This document shows positions 7,302 through 15,144 of a stretch of 25,828 bases of DNA, piece after piece (position 1 is the first letter of the stretch; every line of letters starts with the position of its first letter). Made by a program: the position numbers and the translations under genes. Below the pieces are notes generated by a model that saw only the letters and a program-made list of their open reading frames with translations, did not search any database and was not told the origin of the DNA. Source of the DNA: DASZXJ01 sp035545895 (GTDB lineage: Bacteria; Planctomycetota; Phycisphaerae; Tepidisphaerales; Tepidisphaeraceae); contig DASZXJ010000161.1 in assembly GCA_035545895.1 (NCBI GenBank), forward strand, positions 1 through 25,828. The letters are read 5' to 3'.

Positions 7302-8428
7302 GGTTTTGGTGTAATGGAGCCCAGGACGACCGCGCGGCTTGCGCCAGTGGCCGAAGGGACGTTGGAAGCCAGCCCATCAAGCGTCGCTGCGCCCAGCAGA
7401 GCAAACGCCACTGCTTCCTTGGCTTGTGATGACCAACCAAATTCGTCCGTGGTCAATATCGGCAATTTGATTACTTGCGACAATTCTCGCACCAGGCGCT
7501 TGTTATGAACGCCGCCCCCGCTGATCAAAATCTCGTCCGGACGAGATGGGAGATGATGTAATGCCAAGTCAACTCCTAATGCCGTGGTTAAACATGCTGA
7601 AGCTAGATGGTTCTTCAATGGCATCGCATTTTTTTCCAAAGTGTGCATCGCCCTATCATACGCAGACAACATCTCGCCAGTGTCCGTGGATTTTGGAGGT
7701 GGTTCGAAAACACGCTTCCAAAGTCGAATAGCCAAGAATGCCAATTGGAAATCTGCATCGCCCTGATCAGCTAGCGCGCCATTGAGATCAACTCCTTGCG
7801 GCAAATTGGACTCACGAGCGTAATGGTCTGAAATGCAATTGCCCGGCCCGGTGTCGAAAGCGATGACATCCTGAAGCGATCCACCTGATTTCAGCCATGT
7901 CAGATTTGCAATGCCTCCGATGTTCAGCAGAACCCGGTTTTTGGTTGGATGTCGGAATAAAACGTAATCCGCGAAGGGTACGAGCGGCGCCCCCTGTCCG
8001 CCTGCGGCACAATCCGCCCGGCGAAAGTCGCTGATGACCGCGCATCCCGTTCGGGCCGCCAGAAGGGACGGATCCAGCCACTGTATCGTTTGCGGCGGGT
8101 CATGGAATAGGGTTTGGCCGTGGACGGCGATCGCGCAAATGTCGCCGGGTTTGAGTCCCAATTCCTCCAACAGCTTGTTTACACATTGTGCATAGGCCAA
8201 CGAGATTTCGCTGCCTAATTTCGCCAATTCGCTTAATTTGGCCGACCCTTGCCGGCGAATCTGAAAAATCTGCCGCCGGAGGTTCAAATCGTAGGGAATA
8301 TGACGGTGAGCGACGAGCCGGGCGGTCATTTCCACGCCCCTGCCGTCGATTTTGACGACCGCGCCGTCTACGCCGTCGGCGCTGGTTCCACTCATCGCTC
8401 CGGCAATCAGTCGGCTGGCGCGCTCCAT
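7298..8428 (-). CDS. anmK: Anhydro-N-acetylmuramic acid kinase
   Basis: A 376-residue kinase of the Hsp70/actin-like fold that phosphorylates and opens 1,6-anhydro-MurNAc to MurNAc-6-phosphate, the substrate of MurQ. Family motifs are GAMSGTSADGVDGA at the N-terminus, AVHGQTLFH, DFRRADCAAGGQGAPLVPFAD with the catalytic Asp, NIGGIANLT, AFDTGPGN and ISGGGVHN. The length is normal for the family. The order anmK-murQ with a 4-base overlap makes a compact recycling operon. The presence of the pair implies that this organism produces and recycles anhydromuropeptides, so it should have peptidoglycan and a lytic transglycosylase elsewhere. Confidence 0.95.
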   Translation of the reverse strand: MERASRLIAGAMSGTSADGVDGAVVKIDGRGVEMTARLVAHRHIPYDLNLRRQIFQIRRQGSAKLSELAKLGSEISLAYAQCVNKLLEELGLKPGDICAIAVHGQTLFHDPPQTIQWLDPSLLAARTGCAVISDFRRADCAAGGQGAPLVPFADYVLFRHPTKNRVLLNIGGIANLTWLKSGGSLQDVIAFDTGPGNCISDHYARESNLPQGVDLNGALADQGDADFQLAFLAIRLWKRVFEPPPKSTDTGEMLSAYDRAMHTLEKNAMPLKNHLASACLTTALGVDLALHHLPSRPDEILISGGGVHNKRLVRELSQVIKLPILTTDEFGWSSQAKEAVAFALLGAATLDGLASNVPSATGASRAVVLGSITPKP

Positions 8429-8484
8429 CGCGGCAACACTTTATCAAGTTCTGCTTGAAACGTCGAAGCGGCTTGATTAAGGTT

Positions 8485-8501
8485 GAATATGGAGAATATT
8501 C
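8485..8501. promoter_or_regulatory. Small palindrome enclosing the clpS ribosome binding site
   Basis: GAATAT (8485-8490) and ATATTC (8496-8501) flank GGAGA, the only purine-rich candidate ribosome binding site of clpS, 10 bases before its ATG. The stem is weak (A/T-rich, 6 bp), so it may be a protein-binding site or chance. Confidence 0.3.
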
Positions 8502-8505
8502 AGTA

Positions 8506-8820
8506 ATGCCTCAGGAATCTGAACAAACTCAAGTCGCCGTTCAAGCGCCACCCAAGCCGGCGCCCAAGAGAAAACCGCCTCAGATGCTTCCGCCCTGGAA
8601 GGTGCTTTTGCACAACGACGATCACAATGAAATCGACTATGTCGTGCTCACGGTGATGTCTTTGACAACGCTTAATCAGGATGATGCCGTTCAGCGGACG
8701 ATCGAAGCACACAAGTCCGGCGTTGCTTTGCTGCTCACCACCCACAAGGAGCGCGCTGAGCTTTACCGCGATCAGTTCGGCTCCAAGGGCCTGACCGTCA
8801 CCATCGAACCGGCCGAGTAA
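8506..8820 (+). CDS. clpS: ATP-dependent Clp protease adaptor ClpS
   Basis: A 104-residue adaptor that delivers N-degron substrates to ClpA/ClpC-ClpP. After a disordered, Pro/Gln-rich N-terminus of about 35 residues comes the folded core, beginning PPWKVLLHNDDHNEIDYVV. The NDD triplet forms part of the pocket that holds the N-terminal residue, and EAHKSGVALLLTTHKERAEL is the conserved helix-strand block that follows. ATG 8506 fits the size of the family; an upstream extension to 8455 would be unusual. It is convergent with aat, with a gap of only 4 bases, and divergent from anmK. Confidence 0.9.
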   Translation: MPQESEQTQVAVQAPPKPAPKRKPPQMLPPWKVLLHNDDHNEIDYVVLTVMSLTTLNQDDAVQRTIEAHKSGVALLLTTHKERAELYRDQFGSKGLTVTIEPAE

Positions 8821-8824
8821 TATC

Positions 8825-9415
8825 TCATCCCACGAAGCTGCATTTGCGTGTCAGCGCCTGTTTAAGTCGCCGAAGGTAATCCTCCGCGCGAATATCAATG
8901 CACCCGAATTGCCGCAAATGAGAGGTGGATGCCTGCGTGTCCAGCAGTTCAAAGTTGCGCTCGCGCAGTCGCTGCATCAGCACCGCAAGCGCCACTTTGC
9001 TGGCATCGCGCACGTAATGAAACATGCTTTCGCCGAAGAACGCTCCGCCAAGGCTTACACCATACAAACCGCCCGCCAGTTCGCCCTTGTACCAGGCTTC
9101 GACGCTGTGGGCGTACCCCATCCGGTAGAGTTGCGTGTAGGCCGCGATCAACTGTTCGCTGATCCAGCTTCCGTCATCCCGCACGGTCATGCAGGCGCGC
9201 ATGATTCGCTCAAAGTCATAATTGATTCGAATCTCAAACCTGCCCTGCCGAATGATCTGGGCCAATGACCTGGGCACGTGAATCGCATCCAGTGGAATGA
9301 TTCCGCGCGGGTCCGCGCTGTACCAGCGGGTGGTTCCGTCGCTGTCGGTCATCGGAAACGCGCCTTGCGAATATGCCAGCAATAATGTTTCAGGATCGAG
9401 CGCAACGGAACGCAT
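8825..9415 (-). CDS. aat: Leucyl/phenylalanyl-tRNA--protein transferase
   Basis: A 196-residue enzyme that transfers Leu or Phe from aminoacyl-tRNA to proteins with N-terminal Arg or Lys, making primary N-degrons for ClpS. Conserved blocks are LLAYSQGAFPM, RWYSADPRGIIPLD, GYAHSVEAW and GGLYGVSLGGAFFGESMF, in the usual order. It is slightly shorter than the proteobacterial protein at the N-terminus. ATG 9415 is preferred over an upstream TTG at 9442. Its position next to clpS groups substrate tagging and recognition in one locus. The prepilin/LTxxQ gene pair lies upstream on the same strand, with a gap of about 100 bases. Confidence 0.93.
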   Translation of the reverse strand: MRSVALDPETLLLAYSQGAFPMTDSDGTTRWYSADPRGIIPLDAIHVPRSLAQIIRQGRFEIRINYDFERIMRACMTVRDDGSWISEQLIAAYTQLYRMGYAHSVEAWYKGELAGGLYGVSLGGAFFGESMFHYVRDASKVALAVLMQRLRERNFELLDTQASTSHLRQFGCIDIRAEDYLRRLKQALTRKCSFVG

Positions 9416-9514
9416 GACAGGAGCAATTCTACTCCCAATCAACCCGATTTTTAAGACAAATGACGGCCTGGCGTTGGGGTTGGTTTGACCCAGTACCGGC
9501 AGCTTGCACTTGTG

Positions 9515-10198
9515 TTACGTCTTAAACGGCGCGATCTGCTCCGGGGTCAGGATCGTTTGGATCTTCTTCACCAACTGATCGATGGCTGCCCGGGTTGGGG
9601 CCAGGCTGTTGGCGGCAACTTCGTTCAGCGCGGTCACCACCGCCTGTTCGTTGGCGGGATTCGAAGTGGCGATGTATTGATCGACCGCCTTCTTCAACTT
9701 GGTTTTGTCGGCGTCGTTGACGACCATGGGGATGCTCGCAGGCACGGCACGAAGCTGTTTAAGCTGGTCTTCAGTCAGCTTCAGGCTTTTTGCGAACGCC
9801 GGATCGTTGGTCAGCCGGAAACGCGCGGTCATCGCTGCGGTCTGGTCCGGGTTCATCAGGTCGTTTTTGAGATAGCGGGGCGCGAGCGTCCATTGCGGAT
9901 CGTTGGGGCCCCTCGTGACGACCATCAGGCATTCCTTGGCGCGAATCGTATAGGTGACCTGATTGCCGCCCGTAACAACCTTTTGAATTCCACTGGTCGG
10001 CGGCGCAACATTGATCGCTCGCGCCTGCGGAATTCCCTGCACCTCCACCAGTTGCGAGCGAGGCGGCTGGGTGAGTCGTGCCCATATCCAATATCCCGCT
10101 CCGCCGACAATCGAACCCATCAATAAAACCGCCACCATGACACCGACCCAGCGAGGCACGTCCCGCTCGGCCGTTTGCTGTTCAACTTGGGTATCCAT
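9515..10198 (-). CDS. Membrane-anchored protein with LTxxQ-like motifs, function unknown
   Basis: A 227-residue protein with a cytoplasmic N-terminus of about 16 residues, one membrane helix (about 17-39, WVGVMVAVLLMGSIVGGAG) and a mainly helical extracytoplasmic domain. Two LTxxQ-type motifs, LTEDQLKQL and LTPEQIAPF, resemble those of Spy/CpxP and related helical periplasmic proteins, but the match is only motif-level and the spacing differs. AAAGGGGAACCG before ATG 10198 supports this start over one 18 bases upstream. The pseudopilin gene ends 25 bases upstream on the same strand, so the two probably form an operon. It could be a chaperone-like or scaffold protein; I do not assign a function. 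Confidence 0.75.
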   Translation of the reverse strand: MDTQVEQQTAERDVPRWVGVMVAVLLMGSIVGGAGYWIWARLTQPPRSQLVEVQGIPQARAINVAPPTSGIQKVVTGGNQVTYTIRAKECLMVVTRGPNDPQWTLAPRYLKNDLMNPDQTAAMTARFRLTNDPAFAKSLKLTEDQLKQLRAVPASIPMVVNDADKTKLKKAVDQYIATSNPANEQAVVTALNEVAANSLAPTRAAIDQLVKKIQTILTPEQIAPFKT

Positions 10199-10223
10199 CG
10201 GTTCCCCTTTAATCATACCATGA

Positions 10224-11012
10224 CTAATGGCCCGGTTGCGTCGTCGTCACATCCGGCAGTTTGGGGTCCCAAGGGTCCATGCCCGTCAAAGCGGTATTGG
10301 GAGTGACGGTATCGACGTGACAATCGTGAAACAGGTAATTCGACCCCAATTTCACGCCGTGCTGATATTTTTCGACGATTCGATCAAACTCGGCGCGTTC
10401 CATGTAATAATCGCGTTGCGAATTTCGCTTTTCACCGGCAACCACCACTTCCGAGCTGCTGATGCCGCCGAAGTTTTTGCTTCCCAGTTTGATGCGCTTG
10501 TCCGCCAGATGCTGATTCAGAACGTAGGAGTGAGCTTCCCAAGGATTTTCGTCGATCGGGCAAACAAGGATAGGCGGCGTGAAAGGCGCAACCGGGAAAT
10601 GATCCGGATCGTATGCGGATGGATCGTACAATGCCGGATTGAACGGCATGGGATTCGGCACGTTGATCTTGAACTGCGATACGTGCATCGGCCAGCGTTC
10701 GTTGGGCGGCTTGTTCGTGCCGTACGTCGTTGGCCGGCCATCGGGTCCGTCAGGGCCGACTGGAAACAACCATCCTTTGTTTTCGTTGACATATTGATAA
10801 AGAATGAGTCCCAGGTTGCGGAGATTGGATTTGCACTGCACGCTCTTGGCTTGTTTTTGCGCACCCGCCAACGCGGGAAGCAATATGCTTACCAGCATGG
10901 CAATGATTCCCATTACAACCAGCAACTCGACGAGCGTAAATGCTGGAGACCGGACACGCCGCTCTTTCCGCCGATCACTCCCGCCGATGAGATATGTACC
11001 AAACCCGCCCAT
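10224..11012 (-). CDS. Prepilin-type (type II secretion-like) protein
   Basis: A 262-residue exported protein with a class III signal: a basic segment (DRRKERRVRSPA) then FTLVELLVVMGIIAMLVSIL, with Glu at position +5 of the predicted mature protein. A prepilin peptidase would cleave before Phe. After the hydrophobic helix, a CKSNLRNLGL segment and GLILYQYVNENKGWLFP mark the group of pseudopilin-like proteins that is greatly expanded in planctomycetes. The globular domain has a few Cys and ends with a Thr/Pro tail. GAGGG about 8 bases before ATG 11012 supports the start. The role is not known; related proteins are numerous in single genomes and are not simple T2SS subunits. Confidence 0.88.
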   Translation of the reverse strand: MGGFGTYLIGGSDRRKERRVRSPAFTLVELLVVMGIIAMLVSILLPALAGAQKQAKSVQCKSNLRNLGLILYQYVNENKGWLFPVGPDGPDGRPTTYGTNKPPNERWPMHVSQFKINVPNPMPFNPALYDPSAYDPDHFPVAPFTPPILVCPIDENPWEAHSYVLNQHLADKRIKLGSKNFGGISSSEVVVAGEKRNSQRDYYMERAEFDRIVEKYQHGVKLGSNYLFHDCHVDTVTPNTALTGMDPWDPKLPDVTTTQPGH

Positions 11013-11251
11013 AATTGAATCCCTCAACAGGCGATGCGAAATCCCACCCATTTTTGGCCCCCAATCCCAAAAAGACTATGCTACGTTACTTCATTGACGA
11101 TCCAACTCGACAAATACTGCAGGATGTCAATTCCAAGCCCCCCACGCCTGGGCAGGCCGGGAACACAATCCTATCACCCGCTCTTTGGTAGCTCAAGAAC
11201 AATACCATCTCCAGACCATTTAATCCGGCAGGTATTTCCAGGCACCAGGAC

Positions 11252-12787
11252 ATGAACCAGACGCGAAACCGATATCTTCCCGCGATCTGCTCGGCGCTAC
11301 TGGGCCTGGCGCTCTTTGCAGTCACGATTGGCGGAACCTATATTTTTGACGACCGGCCGGTGGTGCTGAACGACCCGCGGATTCACGATCCACATCTTTG
11401 GGTAAAATTATGGACCCGGCCATATAACAACAACGCCGATAAGCTTTATCGCCCGCTCACTTCCATGACTTACGCGATCCAATGGTCGTTGCATGGAGAC
11501 CGGGCATGGGCGTTTCACCTGGTGAATTTGATCCTGCATGTCGCGGTTTGCGGATTGTTCGCTGAATTTGTACGCCGATTGATGGGGATGAAAGCCGCGA
11601 TGGTCGCCGGCTTGCTCTTTGCCGCCCATCCGATCCATGTCGAAGCGGCGGCGAATATTGTCGGCCGCGCGGAATTGATGTGCGCGCTGGGAATATTCGG
11701 AGCATTCACATTATGCCTCAAGCCGATCACCCTCGGGCGCGCCATGGCGATTTTTGGATGCATGTGGCTGGCCGTCCTCACCAAGGAACAAGGCATGCTT
11801 TTGCCGGCGATGCTGCTCCTGCTGTGGCCCGTGCGGGCGCGGCTACATCTGCCGCCGGACAATCGCCAGGGCAAACTGTTATTGATTTTACTCTCAACCT
11901 GGGGACTGGCGATTTACATCGTCGCCCGCGAACGATTGCTCGGTTTTACCTGGGACCGGTCTTTTCTCGACTGGACGATGAACCCGCTCATGCGCAGCCA
12001 GGGAATCGATCGCTGGCTCATGCCGCTGGTCTTGCTGGGTCATTATACCGCGCTGCTCGTCGCGCCTTTGAAACTGTCGATGGACTATGGCGCGATGGTG
12101 ATTGGATGGACCGCGCGGGCCGGAGATCCATATTTGTGGCTTGGCATTTTGGCGGCGGCCGTTTGGTGCGCGATCGCCATCGCGGCGATTTGCCGCCGGC
12201 GCTGGACCTGTCTGTTTGCAGCAATCTCCCTGGCGATCAGTTACGGGCTGGTGAGCAACATGATCGCCCTCATCGGCGTGAACATGGCCGAGCGATTGAT
12301 GTACACGCCATCCGCATTCTTTCTCATTCTTGTCGCGATGGCGATGGTCCCGCTGCCGCGCACCGTTTTGATTCCGGCAATGGTCATTGCCGTCGGATTG
12401 CTCGGCGTGCGAAGCTTGAGCTACGCCTGGCGATGGAACAACGCCAACCAGTTTTACGCCATCAGCCTGCGCGAACAGCCTCGCTCGATCATGCTTTATC
12501 GCCTGCTGGCGGCGGATTACGCATATGCGGGCCAATATGAACAGGCCGAGCAGGTCATGGATCAGGCAGCCGCCCTGCTTGATGATTACTTCGAAGTGCA
12601 GGTCGAGCGCGGCTGGATCAGGCTGGAACAAAACAAATTCGACCAGGCCGAGCAGGATTTCACACGAGCCATGGAACTCAATCCCAGTTCCTACGTGGAA
12701 GGATGGTTTAATGAGTTAGGCCGGCGGCGAAGCGCCGCAGCCACCAATCCTTCGGCACCGCCGACTTTCAAGTACCAGGTTCGTTGA
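11252..12787 (+). CDS. TMTC-like polytopic membrane protein with C-terminal TPRs
   Basis: A 511-residue protein with about 9-11 predicted membrane helices followed by two TPR-like repeats (from about residue 410: LYRLLAADYAYAGQYEQAEQ and WIRLEQNKFDQAEQDFTRAM). The N-terminal half contains FDDRPVVLNDPRI, with an acidic pair in the first extracytoplasmic loop, then YRPLTSMTYA, HLVNLILHVAVC and AAHPIHVEAAANIVGRAEL. These blocks resemble the eukaryotic TMTC O-mannosyltransferases and their bacterial relatives, which are GT-C glycosyltransferases using lipid-linked sugars. The start at ATG 11252 has a weak AGGA close to it. A bacterial role in protein or glycan mannosylation is inference from the family. 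The 3' end overlaps convergent tilS by 20 bases. Confidence 0.82.
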   Translation: MNQTRNRYLPAICSALLGLALFAVTIGGTYIFDDRPVVLNDPRIHDPHLWVKLWTRPYNNNADKLYRPLTSMTYAIQWSLHGDRAWAFHLVNLILHVAVCGLFAEFVRRLMGMKAAMVAGLLFAAHPIHVEAAANIVGRAELMCALGIFGAFTLCLKPITLGRAMAIFGCMWLAVLTKEQGMLLPAMLLLLWPVRARLHLPPDNRQGKLLLILLSTWGLAIYIVARERLLGFTWDRSFLDWTMNPLMRSQGIDRWLMPLVLLGHYTALLVAPLKLSMDYGAMVIGWTARAGDPYLWLGILAAAVWCAIAIAAICRRRWTCLFAAISLAISYGLVSNMIALIGVNMAERLMYTPSAFFLILVAMAMVPLPRTVLIPAMVIAVGLLGVRSLSYAWRWNNANQFYAISLREQPRSIMLYRLLAADYAYAGQYEQAEQVMDQAAALLDDYFEVQVERGWIRLEQNKFDQAEQDFTRAMELNPSSYVEGWFNELGRRRSAAATNPSAPPTFKYQVR

Positions 12788-13703
12788 AAATCTCTCCGGC
12801 CCTTCGTCGAACAATCAATCCATCCGGAAAATCCTGGCGCGATGAAGAAGCTGCATCGCCGGCCATGTTCAAAAGTCGATCGATGACCGCCGCTTCGATT
12901 CGCTCGCAATTCACCCCTTGATCGGCCAACCACCGGCGGGCCTGTTCTTCCGCCAGGAGTCGCGGCAAACGATTGAATCGCTCGATACTCAGCCTGACAC
13001 CTGGGTTGGAAGCAGCCTGTCGCACCCACGCGCGCAGATCATCGCAGGTCTCCGAAAGGTTCAGCATCGCCTGATGAAGCGACTCATGTCGCGCCAAAAT
13101 TTTTCGCAATTGATTTCGCAGGTATTTGTCCGAATCGTTGCTTTGATCCTCTCGCCATGGAATGGAATTTTGTTTCAGGTAGTCGCGCAATTGCTGCCGC
13201 CGGCAAGCGAGCAGCGGACGAAGGATCGTTACACTGTCAACCACCGTTTGGAAATTCATTCCCGGAATGCTGATATAGGAAGCGGATCGCAACAGACGCT
13301 GAAATGTCGTCTCGGCCTGATCGTCCGCGTGATGCGCCAGCAAAACGCCTTGCAGTTGGTTCGCTTGAATCACCTGGCGATACAGTTCCAATCGCAGAGC
13401 ACGATATCGGGCTGGCGGATTGCTCGGTGCAGCCGGAACGAGCGGCTCGATTTGCTCGCGTGTCGCGGCAGTCGAAGGTAATTTCCATTGCGCCGCCAGT
13501 TGCTGAACCAGTTGAGCATCGCCGGTGCTTTCCTGGCCTCGCGTTTGATGATCCAAATGCACCACGTGCAGTTTCAGGTCGTTTCGATTTCGCAAAAGGG
13601 CGAGCAGTGCGATGCTGTCAGCGCCCCCGCTCACGCCGACCGCCCAGCGTCCCGCCGGCACGGTTGCAATCGCTGATTGAAGTTGTTCACTTGCCTTGTT
13701 CAT
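12768..13703 (-). CDS. tilS: tRNA(Ile)-lysidine synthetase
   Basis: A 311-residue N-type PP-loop ATPase that converts C34 of the CAU-anticodon tRNA(Ile) to lysidine. The PP-loop SGGADS is near residue 25, and HHADDQAETTFQRLLR is the family block that contains metal/ATP-binding residues; HLDHQTRG and WREDQSNDSDKYLRNQLRK follow the usual order (the latter matches the conserved DxSN...RNxxR segment). It is shorter than E. coli TilS (about 430), lacking most of the C-terminal domain, like several other bacterial TilS proteins. ATG 13703 is used; a TTG sits directly upstream. No clear ribosome binding site is seen. A large nested palindrome lies upstream at 13792-13903. Confidence 0.92.
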   Translation of the reverse strand: MNKASEQLQSAIATVPAGRWAVGVSGGADSIALLALLRNRNDLKLHVVHLDHQTRGQESTGDAQLVQQLAAQWKLPSTAATREQIEPLVPAAPSNPPARYRALRLELYRQVIQANQLQGVLLAHHADDQAETTFQRLLRSASYISIPGMNFQTVVDSVTILRPLLACRRQQLRDYLKQNSIPWREDQSNDSDKYLRNQLRKILARHESLHQAMLNLSETCDDLRAWVRQAASNPGVRLSIERFNRLPRLLAEEQARRWLADQGVNCERIEAAVIDRLLNMAGDAASSSRQDFPDGLIVRRRAGEIFNEPGT

Positions 13704-13791
13704 CAAATCGCCGGCCCAATATCAATACAACGAAGGCTGCTTTGGCAATAGGCCATGCGTTGAGATGCGAAATGAGTGGAATTATTGATAC

Positions 13792-13903
13792 TGGATCAGT
13801 TTACCAGCAACGCCATTTTAGCTCCGCCGCTTGCGGCGGGTTTGGCGCTCGAAAACCCGCCGCAAGCGGCGAGGCTAAAATAAACCAATCTCAAACTGAT
13901 CCA
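13792..13903. repeat. Nested palindrome (112 bp) between two minus-strand genes
   Basis: Outer 11-bp perfect inverted repeats (TGGATCAGTTT at 13792-13802, AAACTGATCCA at 13893-13903) enclose an inner inverted repeat with 28-bp arms (13816-13843 and 13853-13880, 26 of 28 complementary) and a 9-base loop. The inner arms have the core CGCCGCTTGCGG. It begins 8 bases after the stop codon of the zinc-ribbon gene. A half-copy occurs at 1572-1600. The form suits a REP/MITE-like non-autonomous element. Confidence 0.75.
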
Positions 13904-13911
13904 TTGCCGGA

Positions 13912-15144
13912 TTATTGTGCTGCCGAAGACGACTGCACGCTCTTTTTGGCCAGATCGAGACGAATCTGCAATCCGCCCGGCCAGGAAGTGGTGGGCAACT
14001 TGTGGATTTGCTCGTATATGGCGACCGCCTTGGCGAAATCCTGGCGCTCTTCGGCATCGATGGCTTGCGACCAAAGCGCGCGCGCTTGATTGATGGCGAC
14101 GACTGGATCGACCTGCGGAGCCGGCGTTTCAGGCTTGGGATCAGGCACAACCGCGGATTGCCGCTCGGGTTGAGCTTGAGCGGCATCGACCAACACGGGC
14201 GCCTCCGGCTTGGACGGGGCAGGGGCAATATTATTCATCGGCGCGGAATTCGCAGGCGCTTTCGGACCCGCCCGCCACCCCATCGCGACCGCCTTGGCCT
14301 GCACTTTGTTCCAGTTGGTTTGCAGCCAGGTAATCGTTTGCTGCTGATATTCCGGCCTGGCATGGAACGTTCCAGCCACCGCGCCGGCTGTAATCACCAG
14401 CAGCGCCACCGCCAGTTTCAATTTGCGACGGCTGGGCACAAGCATGGATTGCGGCGTCTCGCCTCGCAGCGCCACCGCCAGGTCCATTGCTGAAACGACC
14501 TGCGAACTATTCTTTCGAACGGGCGGCGACCATTTTAACTGCGCCAGCGCATTGGTCTGCTGCGGATCATAGCTCGGCGCAACAGTTTGCCGGCGTCGAA
14601 TGGCGCGGCTGGGCAAATTGATCGGCGCGGTGTCGGGCGCGGGAGTCGCAGCGGGGGTTGTCGCAGCGGCTCGCTGTTCAAGCAACGCATCCGGATCGGC
14701 GGGCGGTTCCTGTGATCGCTGGCAATGCGGGCAAAACGAGGCCGTCTTGATGATCGACGACCCGCAACTATAGCAAAGCCCGAATTCCCGGCTAACCCCG
14801 CGAACATGCGCGGCAAATCGCCAAAGCTGGTAAGTCGTCGGCCCGCGCAAAACCGCGCGAGGCGTGACCAGCCCTTTACGCACCAGCACCAGCAAAGTGG
14901 CAAATTTCATCCCCGGAGCTGATGGATTGCGCGATTGCAGCACATACCAAGGCCCCAAACGGGCTTTGGTGGCTTGACGCGTGGCGGGCGTGTCTTCCAT
15001 CGTGCAGCGGGGACATGCCTCCACCGCCCCGGCGCTTTGATTACCGCAATAGGGACAAACATGCCGCCCCACCAACGCCTGACGGACTTGCTCAGCCGTG
15101 GCGGGCGGGACGTTCTGCGGCGGTGGTGTCTCTGTTCGACTCAT
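13912..15144 (-). CDS. Zinc-ribbon / GYF-like / TPR-like membrane protein
   Basis: A 410-residue protein. Cys30/33/44/47 form a zinc ribbon (CPYCG...ACPRC). Residues about 62-121 resemble a GYF-like (DUF4339-like) domain, with GPWYVLQSRNP, MKFATLLVLVRKGLVTP and RGPTTYQLWRFAAHVRG. A second ribbon follows at Cys123/126/137/140. After a Pro/Ala-rich linker and a stretch of basic residues, one membrane helix lies near residues 247-265. The rest is a Pro/Ala-rich extracytoplasmic linker and a short TPR-like C-terminal helix pair (INQARALWSQAIDAEERQDF). The pattern suggests a sensor or scaffold that connects cytosolic contacts to the envelope, but function is unknown. Alternative starts lie at 15180 and 15204. 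It ends next to the palindrome at 13792-13903. Confidence 0.75.
   Translation of the reverse strand: MSRTETPPPQNVPPATAEQVRQALVGRHVCPYCGNQSAGAVEACPRCTMEDTPATRQATKARLGPWYVLQSRNPSAPGMKFATLLVLVRKGLVTPRAVLRGPTTYQLWRFAAHVRGVSREFGLCYSCGSSIIKTASFCPHCQRSQEPPADPDALLEQRAAATTPAATPAPDTAPINLPSRAIRRRQTVAPSYDPQQTNALAQLKWSPPVRKNSSQVVSAMDLAVALRGETPQSMLVPSRRKLKLAVALLVITAGAVAGTFHARPEYQQQTITWLQTNWNKVQAKAVAMGWRAGPKAPANSAPMNNIAPAPSKPEAPVLVDAAQAQPERQSAVVPDPKPETPAPQVDPVVAINQARALWSQAIDAEERQDFAKAVAIYEQIHKLPTTSWPGGLQIRLDLAKKSVQSSSAAQ

Noticed and set aside
10227..11018. Open reading frame of 263 codons antisense to the pseudopilin gene
   Set aside because: Mirror frame of a gene with an unmistakable prepilin signal.
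11680..12540. Open reading frame of 286 codons inside the TMTC-like gene
   Set aside because: Translation is Arg/His/Ala-rich without motif; the other frame has the membrane helices and TPRs.
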